The position numbers and the translations under genes were made by a program. A stretch of DNA of 64,000 bases from Robiginitomaculum sp. (GTDB lineage Bacteria > Pseudomonadota > Alphaproteobacteria > Caulobacterales > Maricaulaceae): contig JAESQN010000045.1 in NCBI GenBank assembly GCA_016765135.1, forward strand, positions 1 through 64,000. Reading direction: 5' to 3'. This document shows positions 25,660-35,230 of this stretch, one piece after another (the first letter of the stretch is position 1; every line of letters begins with the position of its first letter). Under the pieces are notes generated by a model, which had not been told where the DNA came from, searched no databases, and saw nothing but the letters and a program-made list of their open reading frames with translations.

Positions 25660-27536
25660 ATAAGCGACCGCCGCCTTGGGCCACCAACACATTCGTGACA
25701 ATATTCGATGCCCTGCTGGGCGCTGCCTGTATGTACGGGGTCATGCGCTTGCGTTTTTTGTATGATGGCAAACTGGCCCCGGAATACATAGACATCCGCA
25801 CGACAATTGTTTTTGGCCTGTCTGTACTTACGGTTTGGACAGTTAGCCGGGCAAACCGGGCCGTCTGGCGGTTTATGTCTTTTGATGATGTGCGTACACT
25901 TATGCGCGGCGTCATCTGGGCCAGTGTCATTACACCGATGGTCTTGTTTTTATTCTTTGATCGCGCCGAGCATTTACCGCGCTCTGTCCCGTTTATTACC
26001 GCCGTGTTTTTCTTTTTCATGTTGGTTGCAATTCGCGCCCTGGTCATGTTTTACCATAATGGTGATATCAAAGCCCTGTTCCGACAAGGACAGCAAAACA
26101 ACTCACCTGCTATTCTCATTGGGCGCTCCCGAACTTTGCACAATTATATGCGCGACGAAATTCAAAAGAGGCGAAAAAACCAGCACAACATTCGCGGTCT
26201 TATTGAAATAGAGGGTAGCCACAAAGGCCGCTCAATCAGAGGCATACCCGTCATTGGCAATCTATCCGATATTCCGGGCGTCGTCGCAAATATTGAGCGG
26301 TTACACGGCGCTAAGCCCGTTTTGATTTTAGTGGATAAACACACAGACCGTAAACGCGCAGCCAAACTCGTGAAGCTGGCATCCGCACTGGGTACCAGAT
26401 TGGAGCGGTTGGGTGGTAGTCGGGAAGATGGTCTTAGCCCATTCGAGGCGGCAGACTTAATTGGCCGACAAGCCAAAACCCTTGATATGTTGCCAGTTGA
26501 GCGTTTGATAAAAAACAAATCCGTTCTCATCACAGGGGCGGGCGGCACTATTGGGTCGGAACTGGTGCGCCAAGTCGCAAGCCATAATCCAAAAAACCTG
26601 GTCTTGGTTGATGCATCTGAAATGAATTTATACCAAATTGACCACGTCCTCAAATTTTCCGGCGATGTGTCGTTTCGTACCTATTTGGGTGATGTGCGTG
26701 ACCAAGCTCATATGGAAGAAATCTTTGCTGACGAAAAGCCTGATATTATTCTGCACGCCGCCGCCTTGAAACATGTCCCCTTGATGGAGGCCAATCCAAT
26801 TGCGACCGTATTGACCAATGTGGGCGGCACCAAGGTGATCATTGATCTGGCCGTTAAGCACGGCGCCGAAAGTTTTACGCTTATCTCCACCGACAAGGCC
26901 GTTAACCCCAATAACATTATGGGGGCCAGCAAACGCATTGCCGAAATGATGGTTTTAGCCAGCACACTGAATGATGCAGACATATCTTCTTCGGCCGTTC
27001 GCTTTGGTAATGTGCTAGCTTCGAACGGCTCGGTCATACCCTTGTTTGAAAAGCAGATTGAAGAAGGCGGCCCTGTGACCGTGACCGATAAAAACGTCAC
27101 TCGCTATTTCATGACCAAGGAAGAAGCCGCAGCTTTGGTATTACAAGCCGCCGCCCTGAACGGTGGACAACGCAAAGAGGTTTCGGCCATTTATGTTCTG
27201 GATATGGGCGAACCCGTCAACATCACCCATCTGGCCAAACAGCTCATACGTCTGCGCGGACTTGTGCCCGGTGAAGATATAGAAATTAAATATACAGGGC
27301 TACGCCCCGGAGAGAAGCTGGAAGAAATTTTAACCGGTGAAGACGAATTACTTGTCTCGACCTATGTCAAAGGCATTGACAGATTTGTTGACCAGATTGC
27401 AGATCCCAAAAAACTGGAGAAACAGGTTGAAGCCTTGCTTGCCAGCGCCCAAAAACGCGACCGGCGCGGCATCAAAAAAGCCTTGATGGCCTTAATACCT
27501 GAATTTGAACCTAACGGCGGGCTTTCTAAAGATTAG
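25656..27536 (+). CDS. Membrane-anchored NDP-sugar 4,6-dehydratase (PglF/WbpM/CapD type)
   Basis: A 626-residue polytopic enzyme of the nucleotide-sugar dehydratase family, acting on UDP-GlcNAc-type substrates for surface glycan synthesis. Four hydrophobic segments lie at about residues 14-32, 50-67, 85-103 and 112-132. A Rossmann-like regulatory segment follows, and the SDR domain starts with GAGGTIGSE (294-302). In this family the catalytic YxxxK is replaced by MxxxK-type residues; here the segment is TDKAVNPNNIMGASKR, which keeps the lysine. Late motifs KYTGLRPGEKLEE are typical. The start overlaps the heparinase stop (ATGA). A link to capsule or O-antigen synthesis is family knowledge; the actual product is unknown. 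Confidence 0.88.
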   Translation: MNKRPPPWATNTFVTIFDALLGAACMYGVMRLRFLYDGKLAPEYIDIRTTIVFGLSVLTVWTVSRANRAVWRFMSFDDVRTLMRGVIWASVITPMVLFLFFDRAEHLPRSVPFITAVFFFFMLVAIRALVMFYHNGDIKALFRQGQQNNSPAILIGRSRTLHNYMRDEIQKRRKNQHNIRGLIEIEGSHKGRSIRGIPVIGNLSDIPGVVANIERLHGAKPVLILVDKHTDRKRAAKLVKLASALGTRLERLGGSREDGLSPFEAADLIGRQAKTLDMLPVERLIKNKSVLITGAGGTIGSELVRQVASHNPKNLVLVDASEMNLYQIDHVLKFSGDVSFRTYLGDVRDQAHMEEIFADEKPDIILHAAALKHVPLMEANPIATVLTNVGGTKVIIDLAVKHGAESFTLISTDKAVNPNNIMGASKRIAEMMVLASTLNDADISSSAVRFGNVLASNGSVIPLFEKQIEEGGPVTVTDKNVTRYFMTKEEAAALVLQAAALNGGQRKEVSAIYVLDMGEPVNITHLAKQLIRLRGLVPGEDIEIKYTGLRPGEKLEEILTGEDELLVSTYVKGIDRFVDQIADPKKLEKQVEALLASAQKRDRRGIKKALMALIPEFEPNGGLSKD

Positions 27537-27609
27537 CAGATATGCTAGCCGGAGCTTTTCATACATATAGTGATTCCCAAAAAAGTATATCCCAGAAAAA
27601 GTTATAACC

Positions 27610-29199
27610 ATGACAAGCCATCCAACCAAAATTCAAACCGCCCTAATATCCGTCTCTAACAAATCCCGCCTCATCGACCAAGCCAAAGCCCTCAGCAAAT
27701 GGGGTGTGCGTCTCTTGTCAACGGGCGGTACATACAAGGCACTAAAAGACGCCGGGCTTGAAGTGACCGAAGTAGCCAGCATAACCGGTTTTCCCGAAAT
27801 GATGGATGGGCGGGTCAAAACCCTGCACCCGAAAATCCATGGCGGGCTATTGGCCGACCGGGATATAGGCCATCATATGGCGTCACTGGACGAACATGAT
27901 ATCCCGAAAATTGATCTGCTGGTTGTCAATCTATATCCGTTTGAAGAAACCGTGGCCGCAGGCGCTGATTACGGCACATGCGTTGAAAATATCGACATTG
28001 GTGGCCCGGCTATGATCCGGGCGGCAGCAAAAAACCATAAGCATGTGGTGGTCTGTGTGGACGCAGACAGCGTTGATAAACTTCTGGGCGATATGGAACA
28101 ACACGACGGCGCTACCTGCGCTAAGTTTCGAAAGAAACTGGCTGCCAAAGCTTACGGGCGTACCGCCCAATATGACGCGGCCATATCCAATTGGTTCGCC
28201 CAGACACTCGACATCAAGGCCCCGGACTATATAGCCCAAGGCGGCACGTTACGCCAAACCTTGCGCTACGGCGAAAACCCGCACCAGTCTGCAGCCTTTT
28301 ACACATCGGGCAAAGCACGCCCCGGCGTGGCCAGCGCCAGACAACTTCAGGGCAAGGAGCTGTCCTACAACAATATCAACGACACCGACGCAGCCTTTGA
28401 ACTGGTAGCGGAACTCGACCGGGACAGACCAGCCGTCGCCATTATCAAACACGCCAATCCGTGCGGGGTTGCACAAGCGGACACATTGGTGGGGGCCTAC
28501 AAAGCCGCCCTCGCCTGCGACCCGGTCTCGGCCTTTGGCGGCATTGTTGCCATTAACGGCATGCTCGACGCCGACACGGCCCGCGCCATCACCAAAGTCT
28601 TTACCGAGGTGGTTATCTGTACGGATATGGATACGGAAGCCCTGAACATTTTAGGCGACAAGAAAAACATTCGCGTGCTGATCACGGGCGGCCTGCCCGA
28701 CCCGCTGGAGCCAGGACAAAGCATGCGCAATGTCGCGGGCGGGCTGTTGCTCCAAGACCGCGACAATGGCCATGTGGCCGAGAGCGACCTCAAAATCGTC
28801 ACCAAACGCCAACCAACCAAGCGCGAAATGTCCGATATGTTGTTCGCCTGGCGCGTGGCCAAACATGTAAAATCAAACGCCATTATCTATGTCAAAGACG
28901 GCGCGACGGCAGGCATTGGCGCCGGGCAAATGAGCCGCATTGATAGCGCCCGTACCGCGGCCCGCAAAGCGATCGATGCACAAAAATCCGCAGGTTGGGC
29001 CGAGCCGCGCACCAAAAACTGCGTCTGCGCTTCGGACGCATTCTTCCCCTTCGCAGACGGTCTTATGCACGCCGCCAAAGCTGGCGCAACAGCCGTAATC
29101 CAACCCGGTGGCTCAATCCGCGACAAAGACGTCATCAAAGCCGCCGACGAAGCGGGGCTAGCAATGATGTTTACCGGGATGCGGCACTTTAAGCATTAG
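27610..29199 (+). CDS. purH: Bifunctional AICAR formyltransferase/IMP cyclohydrolase
   Basis: PurH performs the last two steps of purine synthesis, formylating AICAR and closing the ring to IMP. The 529-residue protein has the N-terminal cyclohydrolase (MGS-like) domain with [10 protein letters not shown]-type start and [14 protein letters not shown]. The C-terminal transformylase domain has the substrate motif KHANPCGVA and the later FPFADGL and IQPGGSIRD blocks. All hallmark residues are present and the length is normal. It ends a few bases from the convergent higA gene. PurD lies elsewhere in the window (49000-50307), so the purine genes are dispersed. Identity is secure. Confidence 0.97.
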   Translation: MTSHPTKIQTALISVSNKSRLIDQAKALSKWGVRLLSTGGTYKALKDAGLEVTEVASITGFPEMMDGRVKTLHPKIHGGLLADRDIGHHMASLDEHDIPKIDLLVVNLYPFEETVAAGADYGTCVENIDIGGPAMIRAAAKNHKHVVVCVDADSVDKLLGDMEQHDGATCAKFRKKLAAKAYGRTAQYDAAISNWFAQTLDIKAPDYIAQGGTLRQTLRYGENPHQSAAFYTSGKARPGVASARQLQGKELSYNNINDTDAAFELVAELDRDRPAVAIIKHANPCGVAQADTLVGAYKAALACDPVSAFGGIVAINGMLDADTARAITKVFTEVVICTDMDTEALNILGDKKNIRVLITGGLPDPLEPGQSMRNVAGGLLLQDRDNGHVAESDLKIVTKRQPTKREMSDMLFAWRVAKHVKSNAIIYVKDGATAGIGAGQMSRIDSARTAARKAIDAQKSAGWAEPRTKNCVCASDAFFPFADGLMHAAKAGATAVIQPGGSIRDKDVIKAADEAGLAMMFTGMRHFKH

Positions 29200-29203
29200 G
29201 GGG

Positions 29204-29491
29204 TTACCCAAACCGCTCAACAACCAGCTCTAGTTCCGCCAGTTTATCGCGCTTTGCTATCCGCAGTTCATAGTCTTTTTGCAAGTTGAGCCAGAACCCG
29301 GCACTCATATTGAAAAACAGGCCGAAGCGAAGTGCCATGTCGGCCGTGATGGCGCGTTTGCCGTCGATGATTTTTTTGATAGCGGCTCTGTCCACACCAA
29401 TGGCACAGGCGAAGCTTCCGGGTTTGACACCCAAATCATCAAGAAAATCCTCTTTCAGCATAATGCCGGGATGTTCGATTTCAATCTTCAT
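29204..29491 (-). CDS. higA: HigA-type antitoxin, apparently orphan
   Basis: A 95-residue protein with the HigA/VapI helix-turn-helix: HPGIMLKEDFLDDLG, then GVDRAAIKKIIDGKRAITADMALRFG, then FWLNLQKDYELRIAK. HigA binds the promoter of its operon and neutralises the RNase HigB. In nearly all higBA operons the toxin precedes the antitoxin. Upstream of this gene (29501-29587) no RelE-like HigB frame is present, and a family-1 repeat starts at 29588. The gene may therefore be an orphan regulator or a relic. The start could be the ATG at 29491 or a GTG at 29500; neither has a strong ribosome site. Its stop is convergent with purH. Confidence 0.8.
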   Translation of the reverse strand: MKIEIEHPGIMLKEDFLDDLGVKPGSFACAIGVDRAAIKKIIDGKRAITADMALRFGLFFNMSAGFWLNLQKDYELRIAKRDKLAELELVVERFG

Positions 29492-29587
29492 ACCAGACAC
29501 TTATCAAACTATATGCGTCACATCAAGAAATTGGTGTCCGGTATGCAAATCACTAAGTTGCATAGTAAACTGGGAAACCATACCTCT

Positions 29588-29762
29588 CCTTCCTCCGTTC
29601 TTCACGGGGGAAGTGGGCGCCTCTTGGCGCTCGATGGGGGTGCGCACTCTTGTGCGCTATTGAACATTCGTAAATATCATACCATCGTTGAGACGCAAGA
29701 GCGTCTGCCCCCATCGCCTACGCAAGAGCTCCGGCACTTCCCCCATGAAAAATAGGGGAAGG
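29588..29762. repeat. Family-1 hairpin-rich palindrome, copy 3
   Basis: A 175-bp copy with ends CCTTCCTCCGTTCTTCACGG and ACTTCCCCCATGAAAAATAG. It is the richest in internal hairpins: GCGCC-TCTT-GGCGC, GCGCAC-TCTT-GTGCGC, and AGACGC-AAGA-GCGTCT. It lies between the divergent higA and ffh genes. Confidence 0.88.
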
Positions 29763-29791
29763 AGAGTGCGAGCGAATGCAACAAAATCCCA

Positions 29792-29820
29792 TTGACACCC
29801 AAAAACCATAGCCCTATAAG
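29792..29820 (+). promoter_or_regulatory. Promoter of ffh-rpsP
   Basis: TTGACA (29792-29797), a 17-base spacer and TATAAG (29815-29820) form a near-consensus sigma-70 promoter just beyond the family-1 repeat. The start near 29827 gives a leader of about 143 nt before the ffh ATG. Confidence 0.75.
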
Positions 29821-29969
29821 CCGCGCAATCCTACGCGCAACTTAATTTGCGCTCTGCCTTATGCGATCCCGTTTAAACGGATGATATGAGCAGGGTCCTC
29901 CGGTCGACATTATATGTTCACCGGGGATATTTGTGCATGGGACACTGAATAATTGAGACGAAGTAGTTT

Positions 29970-31517
29970 ATGTTTGAAGCATTAAGCGACCGCCTTGGCG
30001 GCGTATTTGATACACTGACCGGACGCGGCGCCCTTAGCGACAAGGACGTCAGCACCGCTATGCGCGAAATTCGCATAGCGCTACTTGAGGCCGATGTGGC
30101 CCTACCGGTGGTCAAGGATTTCATTGCCAGCATCAAAGACGAAGCGGTCGGCGAAAAAGTTATCCGCTCGGTCAAGCCCGGTGAGCAAATCATCAAAATC
30201 GTCCACGACGGGCTTGTAGAAATGCTCGGCGGCAAGACGGTAGAAGGTGAAGAGCCGCCCGCCTCGTCGCATCTGAATTTAAGCGTCCGCCCACCCGCCT
30301 TTATCCTGATGGCGGGTCTGCAAGGCTCTGGTAAAACCACCACGTCTGGCAAGCTCGGACTTTTCCTGCGCACCAAAGCCAAGAAGAAAATCTTGCTGGC
30401 ATCCCTCGACACCCGCCGCCCTGCGGCTATGGAGCAACTCGGTATATTGGCTGAACAAGCCGGCGTTGGTTTCTTGCCAATCGTCAAGGGCGAGAACGTC
30501 ATTCAGATCACCAAACGATCTATGAAAGAAGGCAAGCTCGGCGGTTATGATGTGGTGTTTTTGGACACGGCGGGCCGCACCACCCTCGACGACGAGTTGA
30601 TGGACGAGGTGGCAGCGGTGGCCAAATTGGCCAACCCCGTTGAAACCCTCCTGATTGCAGATGCGTTGACCGGGCAAGACGCAGTAGAAACCGCCAAACG
30701 CTTCCATGACCGCCTGCCCCTGACCGGATTGATTTTAACCCGCATTGACGGCGATGGTCGCGGCGGCGCAGCTTTGTCCATGCGAGCCGTTACTGGTCTG
30801 CCGATTAAATTTCTGGGTACAGGCGAGAAGCTTGACGGGTTGGAAATATTTGACGCAGAGCGCATTGCCGGGCGAATTTTGGGCAAGGGCGATATTGTCT
30901 CTTTGGTGGAAAAAGCCGCCGAAGTTATCGACGAAAAAGAAGCCGCTAAACTTCAGAAGAAAATGGAGAAGGGCACGTTCGATCTGGACGACCTGGCCAA
31001 ACAGCTTGGACAGATTAGCAAAATGGGCGGCATGGGCGGCTTGATGAAATTGATGCCGGGCATGGGTAAAATGCGCAAGGCCATGGACCAGATGGGCGGA
31101 GCCGAGAACAAGATTATGGCCCGCCAGCAAGCGATTATTTTCTCCATGACGCCTTGGGAACGCACCCATCCAAAGCTTATCAAAGCCTCGCGCAAGAAAC
31201 GTATCGCGGCAGGTGCGGGCATGCAGGTGGCAGATGTCAACAAGCTCCTGAAAATGCACCGCCAAATGGCCGACATGATGAAGAAAATGGGCAAAGGCGG
31301 TATGCGCAATATGATGGGGAATATGGGTGGCGGTATGCCAGGTATGGGCGGTGGCCCAGGAGGTATGCCCGATATGGACCCAAAAATGCTCGAAGATATG
31401 CAAAAGAAAATGGGCGGCGATGGTATGTCTAAAGGATTACCCGGACTTGGCGGTAAAGGATTGCCTGGTCTTGGTGGAGGTGGTTTGCCCGGCCTGGGCG
31501 GCTCCAAAAAGAAATAA
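29970..31517 (+). CDS. ffh: Signal recognition particle protein Ffh
   Basis: Ffh binds SRP RNA and signal sequences, and docks with FtsY to deliver membrane proteins. The 515-residue protein has an N domain (1-90), a GTPase G domain with the P-loop GLQGSGKTT, DTAGR and TRIDGD motifs, and a methionine-rich M domain from about residue 325. The M domain ends in a low-complexity tail of Gly-Met-Pro (GGMPGMGGG-type) and Gly-Leu-Pro repeats. The length is typical. It is followed after 45 bases by rpsP in the same direction, as in most alphaproteobacteria. No SRP RNA gene was recognised nearby. Confidence 0.96.
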   Translation: MFEALSDRLGGVFDTLTGRGALSDKDVSTAMREIRIALLEADVALPVVKDFIASIKDEAVGEKVIRSVKPGEQIIKIVHDGLVEMLGGKTVEGEEPPASSHLNLSVRPPAFILMAGLQGSGKTTTSGKLGLFLRTKAKKKILLASLDTRRPAAMEQLGILAEQAGVGFLPIVKGENVIQITKRSMKEGKLGGYDVVFLDTAGRTTLDDELMDEVAAVAKLANPVETLLIADALTGQDAVETAKRFHDRLPLTGLILTRIDGDGRGGAALSMRAVTGLPIKFLGTGEKLDGLEIFDAERIAGRILGKGDIVSLVEKAAEVIDEKEAAKLQKKMEKGTFDLDDLAKQLGQISKMGGMGGLMKLMPGMGKMRKAMDQMGGAENKIMARQQAIIFSMTPWERTHPKLIKASRKKRIAAGAGMQVADVNKLLKMHRQMADMMKKMGKGGMRNMMGNMGGGMPGMGGGPGGMPDMDPKMLEDMQKKMGGDGMSKGLPGLGGKGLPGLGGGGLPGLGGSKKK

Positions 31518-31562
31518 CTAAAAGAAATGATTTTGATTTAACTTAACAAAGGAAACCTAACC

Positions 31563-32162
31563 ATGGCACTTAAAATCAGACTAGCCCGTCACGGGTCAAA
31601 AAAACGACCTTACTATCGTATCGTAATCGCGGACGCCCGCGCTCCACGTGATGGCCGCTATATCGAACGCATTGGCTCCTACAATCCATTGCTGGCAAAA
31701 ACCGACGAAAACCGGGTCATCGTTGACGCCGATAAAGTCAAAGAATGGCTGACCAAAGGCGCACGTCCAACCGAGCGCGTTGCCCGCTTTTTAGGCGCAG
31801 CTGGTTTGTGGGAATGGAAGCACGGCAACAACCCGATTAAAGGCAAGCCCGGCGCCAAAGCTCTGGAGCTTATCGAAGCCCGCAAAGGCAAAGAAGAAGC
31901 CCGCGCCGCCGCTGAAATAGAAGCCAAAGAAGCCGCAAAAGAAGCTGCCGCCGCTGCCAAAGTCGCCGCAGCCGAAGCTCTTGAAGCTGAAAAAACTGCT
32001 GCTGCCGAAGCGAAAGAAGCTGCCCAGGAAGCTACCAAGGAAGCTACCAAGGAAGAAGCTAAGGAGGCTCCTGCTGAAGAGGCCCCTGCCGCTGACAGCA
32101 AGGAAGAAAAGCCTGAAGACAAATCTGAAGACAAATCTGAAGACAAGCTCGGCGCTTTATAA
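31563..32162 (+). CDS. rpsP: 30S ribosomal protein S16 with a long charged tail
   Basis: The first 90 or so residues are ordinary S16 ([20 protein letters not shown] ... [19 protein letters not shown]). The C-terminal extension, about 105 residues, is almost entirely Ala, Lys and Glu ([25 protein letters not shown]) and ends in repeats of KSEDKSEDK. Alanine- and lysine-rich tails on S16 are known in alphaproteobacteria, but this one is long. GGAAAC lies just before the ATG. The gene follows ffh. A terminator comes straight after the stop, so the usual rimM-trmD-rplS genes are not downstream here. Confidence 0.95.
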   Translation: MALKIRLARHGSKKRPYYRIVIADARAPRDGRYIERIGSYNPLLAKTDENRVIVDADKVKEWLTKGARPTERVARFLGAAGLWEWKHGNNPIKGKPGAKALELIEARKGKEEARAAAEIEAKEAAKEAAAAAKVAAAEALEAEKTAAAEAKEAAQEATKEATKEEAKEAPAEEAPAADSKEEKPEDKSEDKSEDKLGAL

Positions 32163-32184
32163 GCCGGGTAAAGTTTATGTTTAT

Positions 32185-32213
32185 AAAACGGGCAGGTTTT
32201 CCTGCCCGTTTTT
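32185..32213 (+). terminator. Rho-independent terminator after rpsP
   Basis: AAAACGGGCAGG and CCTGCCCGTTTTT form a 12-bp stem closed by a TTTT loop, with a T run at the end. It lies 22 bases after the rpsP stop. Confidence 0.95.
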
Positions 32214-32259
32214 GTTTGTATTATCGCGTCGTATATTTAGGCGGGATTACCTTACACCC

Positions 32260-32391
32260 ACTCATACCCAGCTACGACTGGGTATCCAGCGAATAAAGAG
32301 CGAGCGACCATCGGGAATGTCTCTTGTGAAGGCTCGCACATTATCATTTGAACTGGATTCCTACTTCCCCGGCCTACGCCGGGGTGAGCGG
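32260..32391. repeat. Family-2 paired palindromic repeat
   Basis: The left hairpin is CTCATACCCAGCTACGACTG then GGTATCCAG; the right one is CTGGATTCCTACTTCCCCGG then CCTACGCCGGGGTGAGCGG. About 65 bp separate them. The layout matches 2338-2421 and 52054-52149. It lies between the rpsP terminator and the convergent sixA gene, filling most of this 287-bp spacer; no gene is seen. Confidence 0.75.
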
Positions 32392-32449
32392 AGACGGGAA
32401 TGAGCGGTATGGAGTGAGGTAAAGTGATCTCACTTAAATGCACAATGCT

Positions 32450-32944
32450 CTATTGTTCAAAATCTCGTGGGTACAACACATCAACCAATTGCCAACTTTC
32501 GCTCTCCAGCCAGTCGGCATTTGCATCCGTGCGTTTAAAAATAGCGCAAGCCCCTGTGGGCATACGCCTGGACATTCCCGAAAAATGGAACAGTAAATCT
32601 TCCCAACCCGGATTATGGCCCATCAATAATAATGTGCCAGACGCAGGTTCGCCTTGTTCGCCGCACACATATAAAATCTGGTTTGCCGATGCATGGTAAA
32701 ATCCGTTTTTCCAGATGGGGGTGATATCCATGTCAGGAAACGCGTGGGCGACGGTTTCGCGAGTGCGCTCACTGTCTGACGACCAAATATGGTCAGGGAC
32801 GAGTTTGCGGGCCTGCAATACGGAGCCAATTGCACGGGCGGCCTTGCGCCCACGCTTGTTGAGCGGCCTTTGGTGGTCGGTCAACCCTTCATGGTTCCAG
32901 GAAGATTTTGCGTGCCGCATCAAGATTAAATGTTCAAGTGCCAT
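32450..32944 (-). CDS. Phosphohistidine phosphatase SixA-like
   Basis: A 164-residue histidine-phosphatase-superfamily protein. The start is ATG 32944 (MALEHLILMRHAKSSW), which places the RHG-type catalytic motif LMRHAKSSW at residues 8-16, as in SixA; an earlier ATG at 32959 adds five residues. Further motifs are the substrate-arginine region SSDSERTRETV and the second histidine in LLLMGHNPGWEDL. SixA dephosphorylates phosphohistidine on proteins such as PTS or hybrid kinase domains; its role here is inferred. It is monocistronic and convergent with rpsP. Confidence 0.85.
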   Translation of the reverse strand: MALEHLILMRHAKSSWNHEGLTDHQRPLNKRGRKAARAIGSVLQARKLVPDHIWSSDSERTRETVAHAFPDMDITPIWKNGFYHASANQILYVCGEQGEPASGTLLLMGHNPGWEDLLFHFSGMSRRMPTGACAIFKRTDANADWLESESWQLVDVLYPRDFEQ

Positions 32945-33192
32945 ACAGGTATGGTACAAGATACAAGACTAGGGTAAAAGACTAAAATTATGAATTTAAA
33001 GTCCAACCCCAATATCGTCAAGCACGCACGACAATTCTCAGAGTAGAGTTGCGCGAAACACTGCCCACATAAGAAATAACTTTTGGATGACAAAGATTGG
33101 ATAAACGGACACAAATGGTTGAAAGCCGCGTGTCAGTGCTACATATTCGGGAATAACGGCTAGGGCCTACAGACATTGGAGAACAGCTAGAC

Positions 33193-34851
33193 ATGGACAT
33201 TACCGTCACAGCAGATGGACAAGTGATCAGAGATGGTCACAGCATTGGTAAGCTTGACGGCCTGGTATTTACGCTTGCGTCAACCACCGACGGGCCTGAA
33301 ACCGAAGCCGCCTCCTCACCAGATTTTTCTCCGACCCTTTCCCAAGATACGCAAAAAGCCCTGGCACCAGAAATAGACCGCCGCTTGACCCAAATGACCG
33401 GATCTGGCCAAGGGGCCATTAGCCTGTCAGACCACGGCGAAATTTTGTGGGCAGGCAAGCCCGTCGGCAAATTGATGGCAGGGGACAATTTATTAAAGCC
33501 CAAAGTGGAGTTGATCGGCGGCGAGCTTGGTCATGAGGTATTGCGCAGCGCTGCCCTTGGTCGTTTGGCAGATTTTATCCGCCTTGAAATTGACCAAAAG
33601 CTGGCATGTCTGTTCGCTTTGCGAGATTTTGCCGAAAGCCCGACATCCTTTAAAGACGCACGCGCACTGGCCCATATGCTCTATGAAAACAACGGGCATC
33701 TGGACCAACGAAAACATCATAAGCTGATTAAAAAAACCAGTTCCCAAGCCCGTGGTTATATTCGTAATCTTGGCGGTATTTCCGGGTATAATTATACGTA
33801 TATGCAAGATTTGATGAAACCTGCGCCGGCACGGCTCCTCAGTATTTTGTTTGCCTTTGCCTGGGATAAAGACGGCGGCGGTAAAGGCACTCCGTTTTTC
33901 CCGCCCAACGGCATGGCTTCCCTGCCAGCCCTGCCGAATTTTTCAGAGCCCGCGCTGAATATGGCTGGCTATACCCGCAGAGGCCCGCGCTTTATCCGGT
34001 TTGATATTTTAAACAGGGTCACCGACATCATCTTTAAGGCCGCAAAAGACCGAAACGATGATGGGCGTTTTTTAATCAAGAAACAAATGATCTCCTTGAT
34101 GGGGTGTGGTGTTGAAGATTTTGAGGCCTTTCTCCTTAAAATGGGTTACACCAAAGTCACCCAGAAATTCACCCCCGAAGAAGAAAAAGCCCACCAGACA
34201 TATGTCCAGGCCTATTTTGAACGCCAGGCTCTCATACGAGCAGCAAGGGAAAGGGGCGAAAATATAGCCAATTCAACGCCGCCGGTCATTGAAAAACCTA
34301 CCGGGCATGTTACCGAAAAGGGCCATCCCGATTATGTCCCGAAACGTCAGCGGCAACGCAAAATATTGCTTGAAGACCACATAGCCACACCGCAAGCTGA
34401 TGAAGATGGCAAACCAATATTTGAGACCCATTTAACCTTGTGGAAAAAAAAGGTGGGGAAAAAGAAGAAGAAACCTTCCCGTTACAGACCGTCCCACAAC
34501 ATAGAGAATGCCGACGGCTCTAAAACTGATAATGCGGCCAGACCGGGAAGGGACGCCGGAGAGAAAGAAGCCATATTCAAACCGACACCGCGCACACGCC
34601 GGGACATGTCCGGCTATGCTGATTTTGCCGCAACCACCAAATCAACGGCTAACCCCAACAAAGCCAAAGTCAGGCGCCGGCCTGGCAAGCAAAAGGCACC
34701 GATACAAACAAGCTGGGCGCCGCCCAAGAAAAAGGGCGCCAAAGACAGTGCGCCCGCGTCCCCGTTCGAAGCCCTTGCAGCGTTGAAGTTTTCAAGTGAA
34801 GAGAAACCAAAGCCCAAAAACAAGTCCAAAGATGAAGCCGACAAGCCTTGA
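33193..34851 (+). CDS. Stand-alone C-terminal domain of an alphaproteobacterial helicase-related protein
   Basis: This 552-residue protein resembles the C-terminal half of the roughly 900-1100 residue helicase found before the S4/fdxA/carD cluster in many alphaproteobacteria. Matching blocks are DGEILWAGKPVGKLMAGDNL, LGRLADFIRLEIDQKLACLF, AGYTRRGPRFIRFDILNRV and FLIKKQMISLMGCGVEDFEA. No DExH helicase motif (Walker A, DExH, QxxGRxGR) is present, and nothing upstream encodes one. The N-terminus has a second copy of the short motif DG.VIRDGHSIGKLDGL. The C-terminus is basic and proline-rich. The next gene, S4, overlaps its stop (TTGA). It may be a truncated helicase or the second half of a split protein. 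Confidence 0.7.
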   Translation: MDITVTADGQVIRDGHSIGKLDGLVFTLASTTDGPETEAASSPDFSPTLSQDTQKALAPEIDRRLTQMTGSGQGAISLSDHGEILWAGKPVGKLMAGDNLLKPKVELIGGELGHEVLRSAALGRLADFIRLEIDQKLACLFALRDFAESPTSFKDARALAHMLYENNGHLDQRKHHKLIKKTSSQARGYIRNLGGISGYNYTYMQDLMKPAPARLLSILFAFAWDKDGGGKGTPFFPPNGMASLPALPNFSEPALNMAGYTRRGPRFIRFDILNRVTDIIFKAAKDRNDDGRFLIKKQMISLMGCGVEDFEAFLLKMGYTKVTQKFTPEEEKAHQTYVQAYFERQALIRAARERGENIANSTPPVIEKPTGHVTEKGHPDYVPKRQRQRKILLEDHIATPQADEDGKPIFETHLTLWKKKVGKKKKKPSRYRPSHNIENADGSKTDNAARPGRDAGEKEAIFKPTPRTRRDMSGYADFAATTKSTANPNKAKVRRRPGKQKAPIQTSWAPPKKKGAKDSAPASPFEALAALKFSSEEKPKPKNKSKDEADKP

Positions 34852-35156
34852 GCGGAGACGGCATCAGACTGGATGTGTGGCTATACCGTGCCCGGTTTTT
34901 TAAAACCCGTAGCCTGTCAGCAAAACACATTTCGAAAGGCCGGATACGGATCGAACGAAATGGCCAAATATTCAGGGTGAAAAAACCCCATACCGCAACC
35001 TATGTAGGTGACTTATTAACCCTCACCACCTCAGATAAAATTGTACAGATCGAAATATTATCCCTGGGCGAAATACGAGGCCCGGCAAAACAGGCCCGCA
35101 CACTCTACAATGAATGCCTTCTCGACATGGACACATTTAGCAGATTCGGTGGTTGA
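34848..35156 (+). CDS. S4 domain RNA-binding protein (Hsp15-like)
   Basis: A 102-residue protein consisting almost wholly of an S4 RNA-binding fold: RLDVWLYRARFFKTRSLSAKHISKGRIRIERNG is split over helices that grip RNA. Members related to Hsp15 bind free 50S subunits carrying nascent chains. The start is TTG 34848, overlapping the TGA of the preceding gene (TTGA); translation is probably coupled. An ATG start is not available without losing the S4 core. The gene order helicase-related, S4, fdxA, carD is common in alphaproteobacteria and supports the call. Confidence 0.83.
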   Translation: MSGDGIRLDVWLYRARFFKTRSLSAKHISKGRIRIERNGQIFRVKKPHTATYVGDLLTLTTSDKIVQIEILSLGEIRGPAKQARTLYNECLLDMDTFSRFGG

Positions 35157-35230
35157 CAAAAACAATCACCCGCGCCAAGTGAGAACTGAAGTATTAAGCA
35201 GTCAATAGAGACTGCACCTAAAGGCTGGCA

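Noticed and set aside
29501-29587. A possible HigB toxin relic upstream of higA
   Set aside because: Reading the three minus-strand frames by eye gave only stops and no RelE-like C-terminus.
29763-29969. A possible SRP RNA (ffs) gene before ffh
   Set aside because: The conserved GGAAGCAGCC-type core of SRP RNA is absent; the region is explained as promoter and leader.
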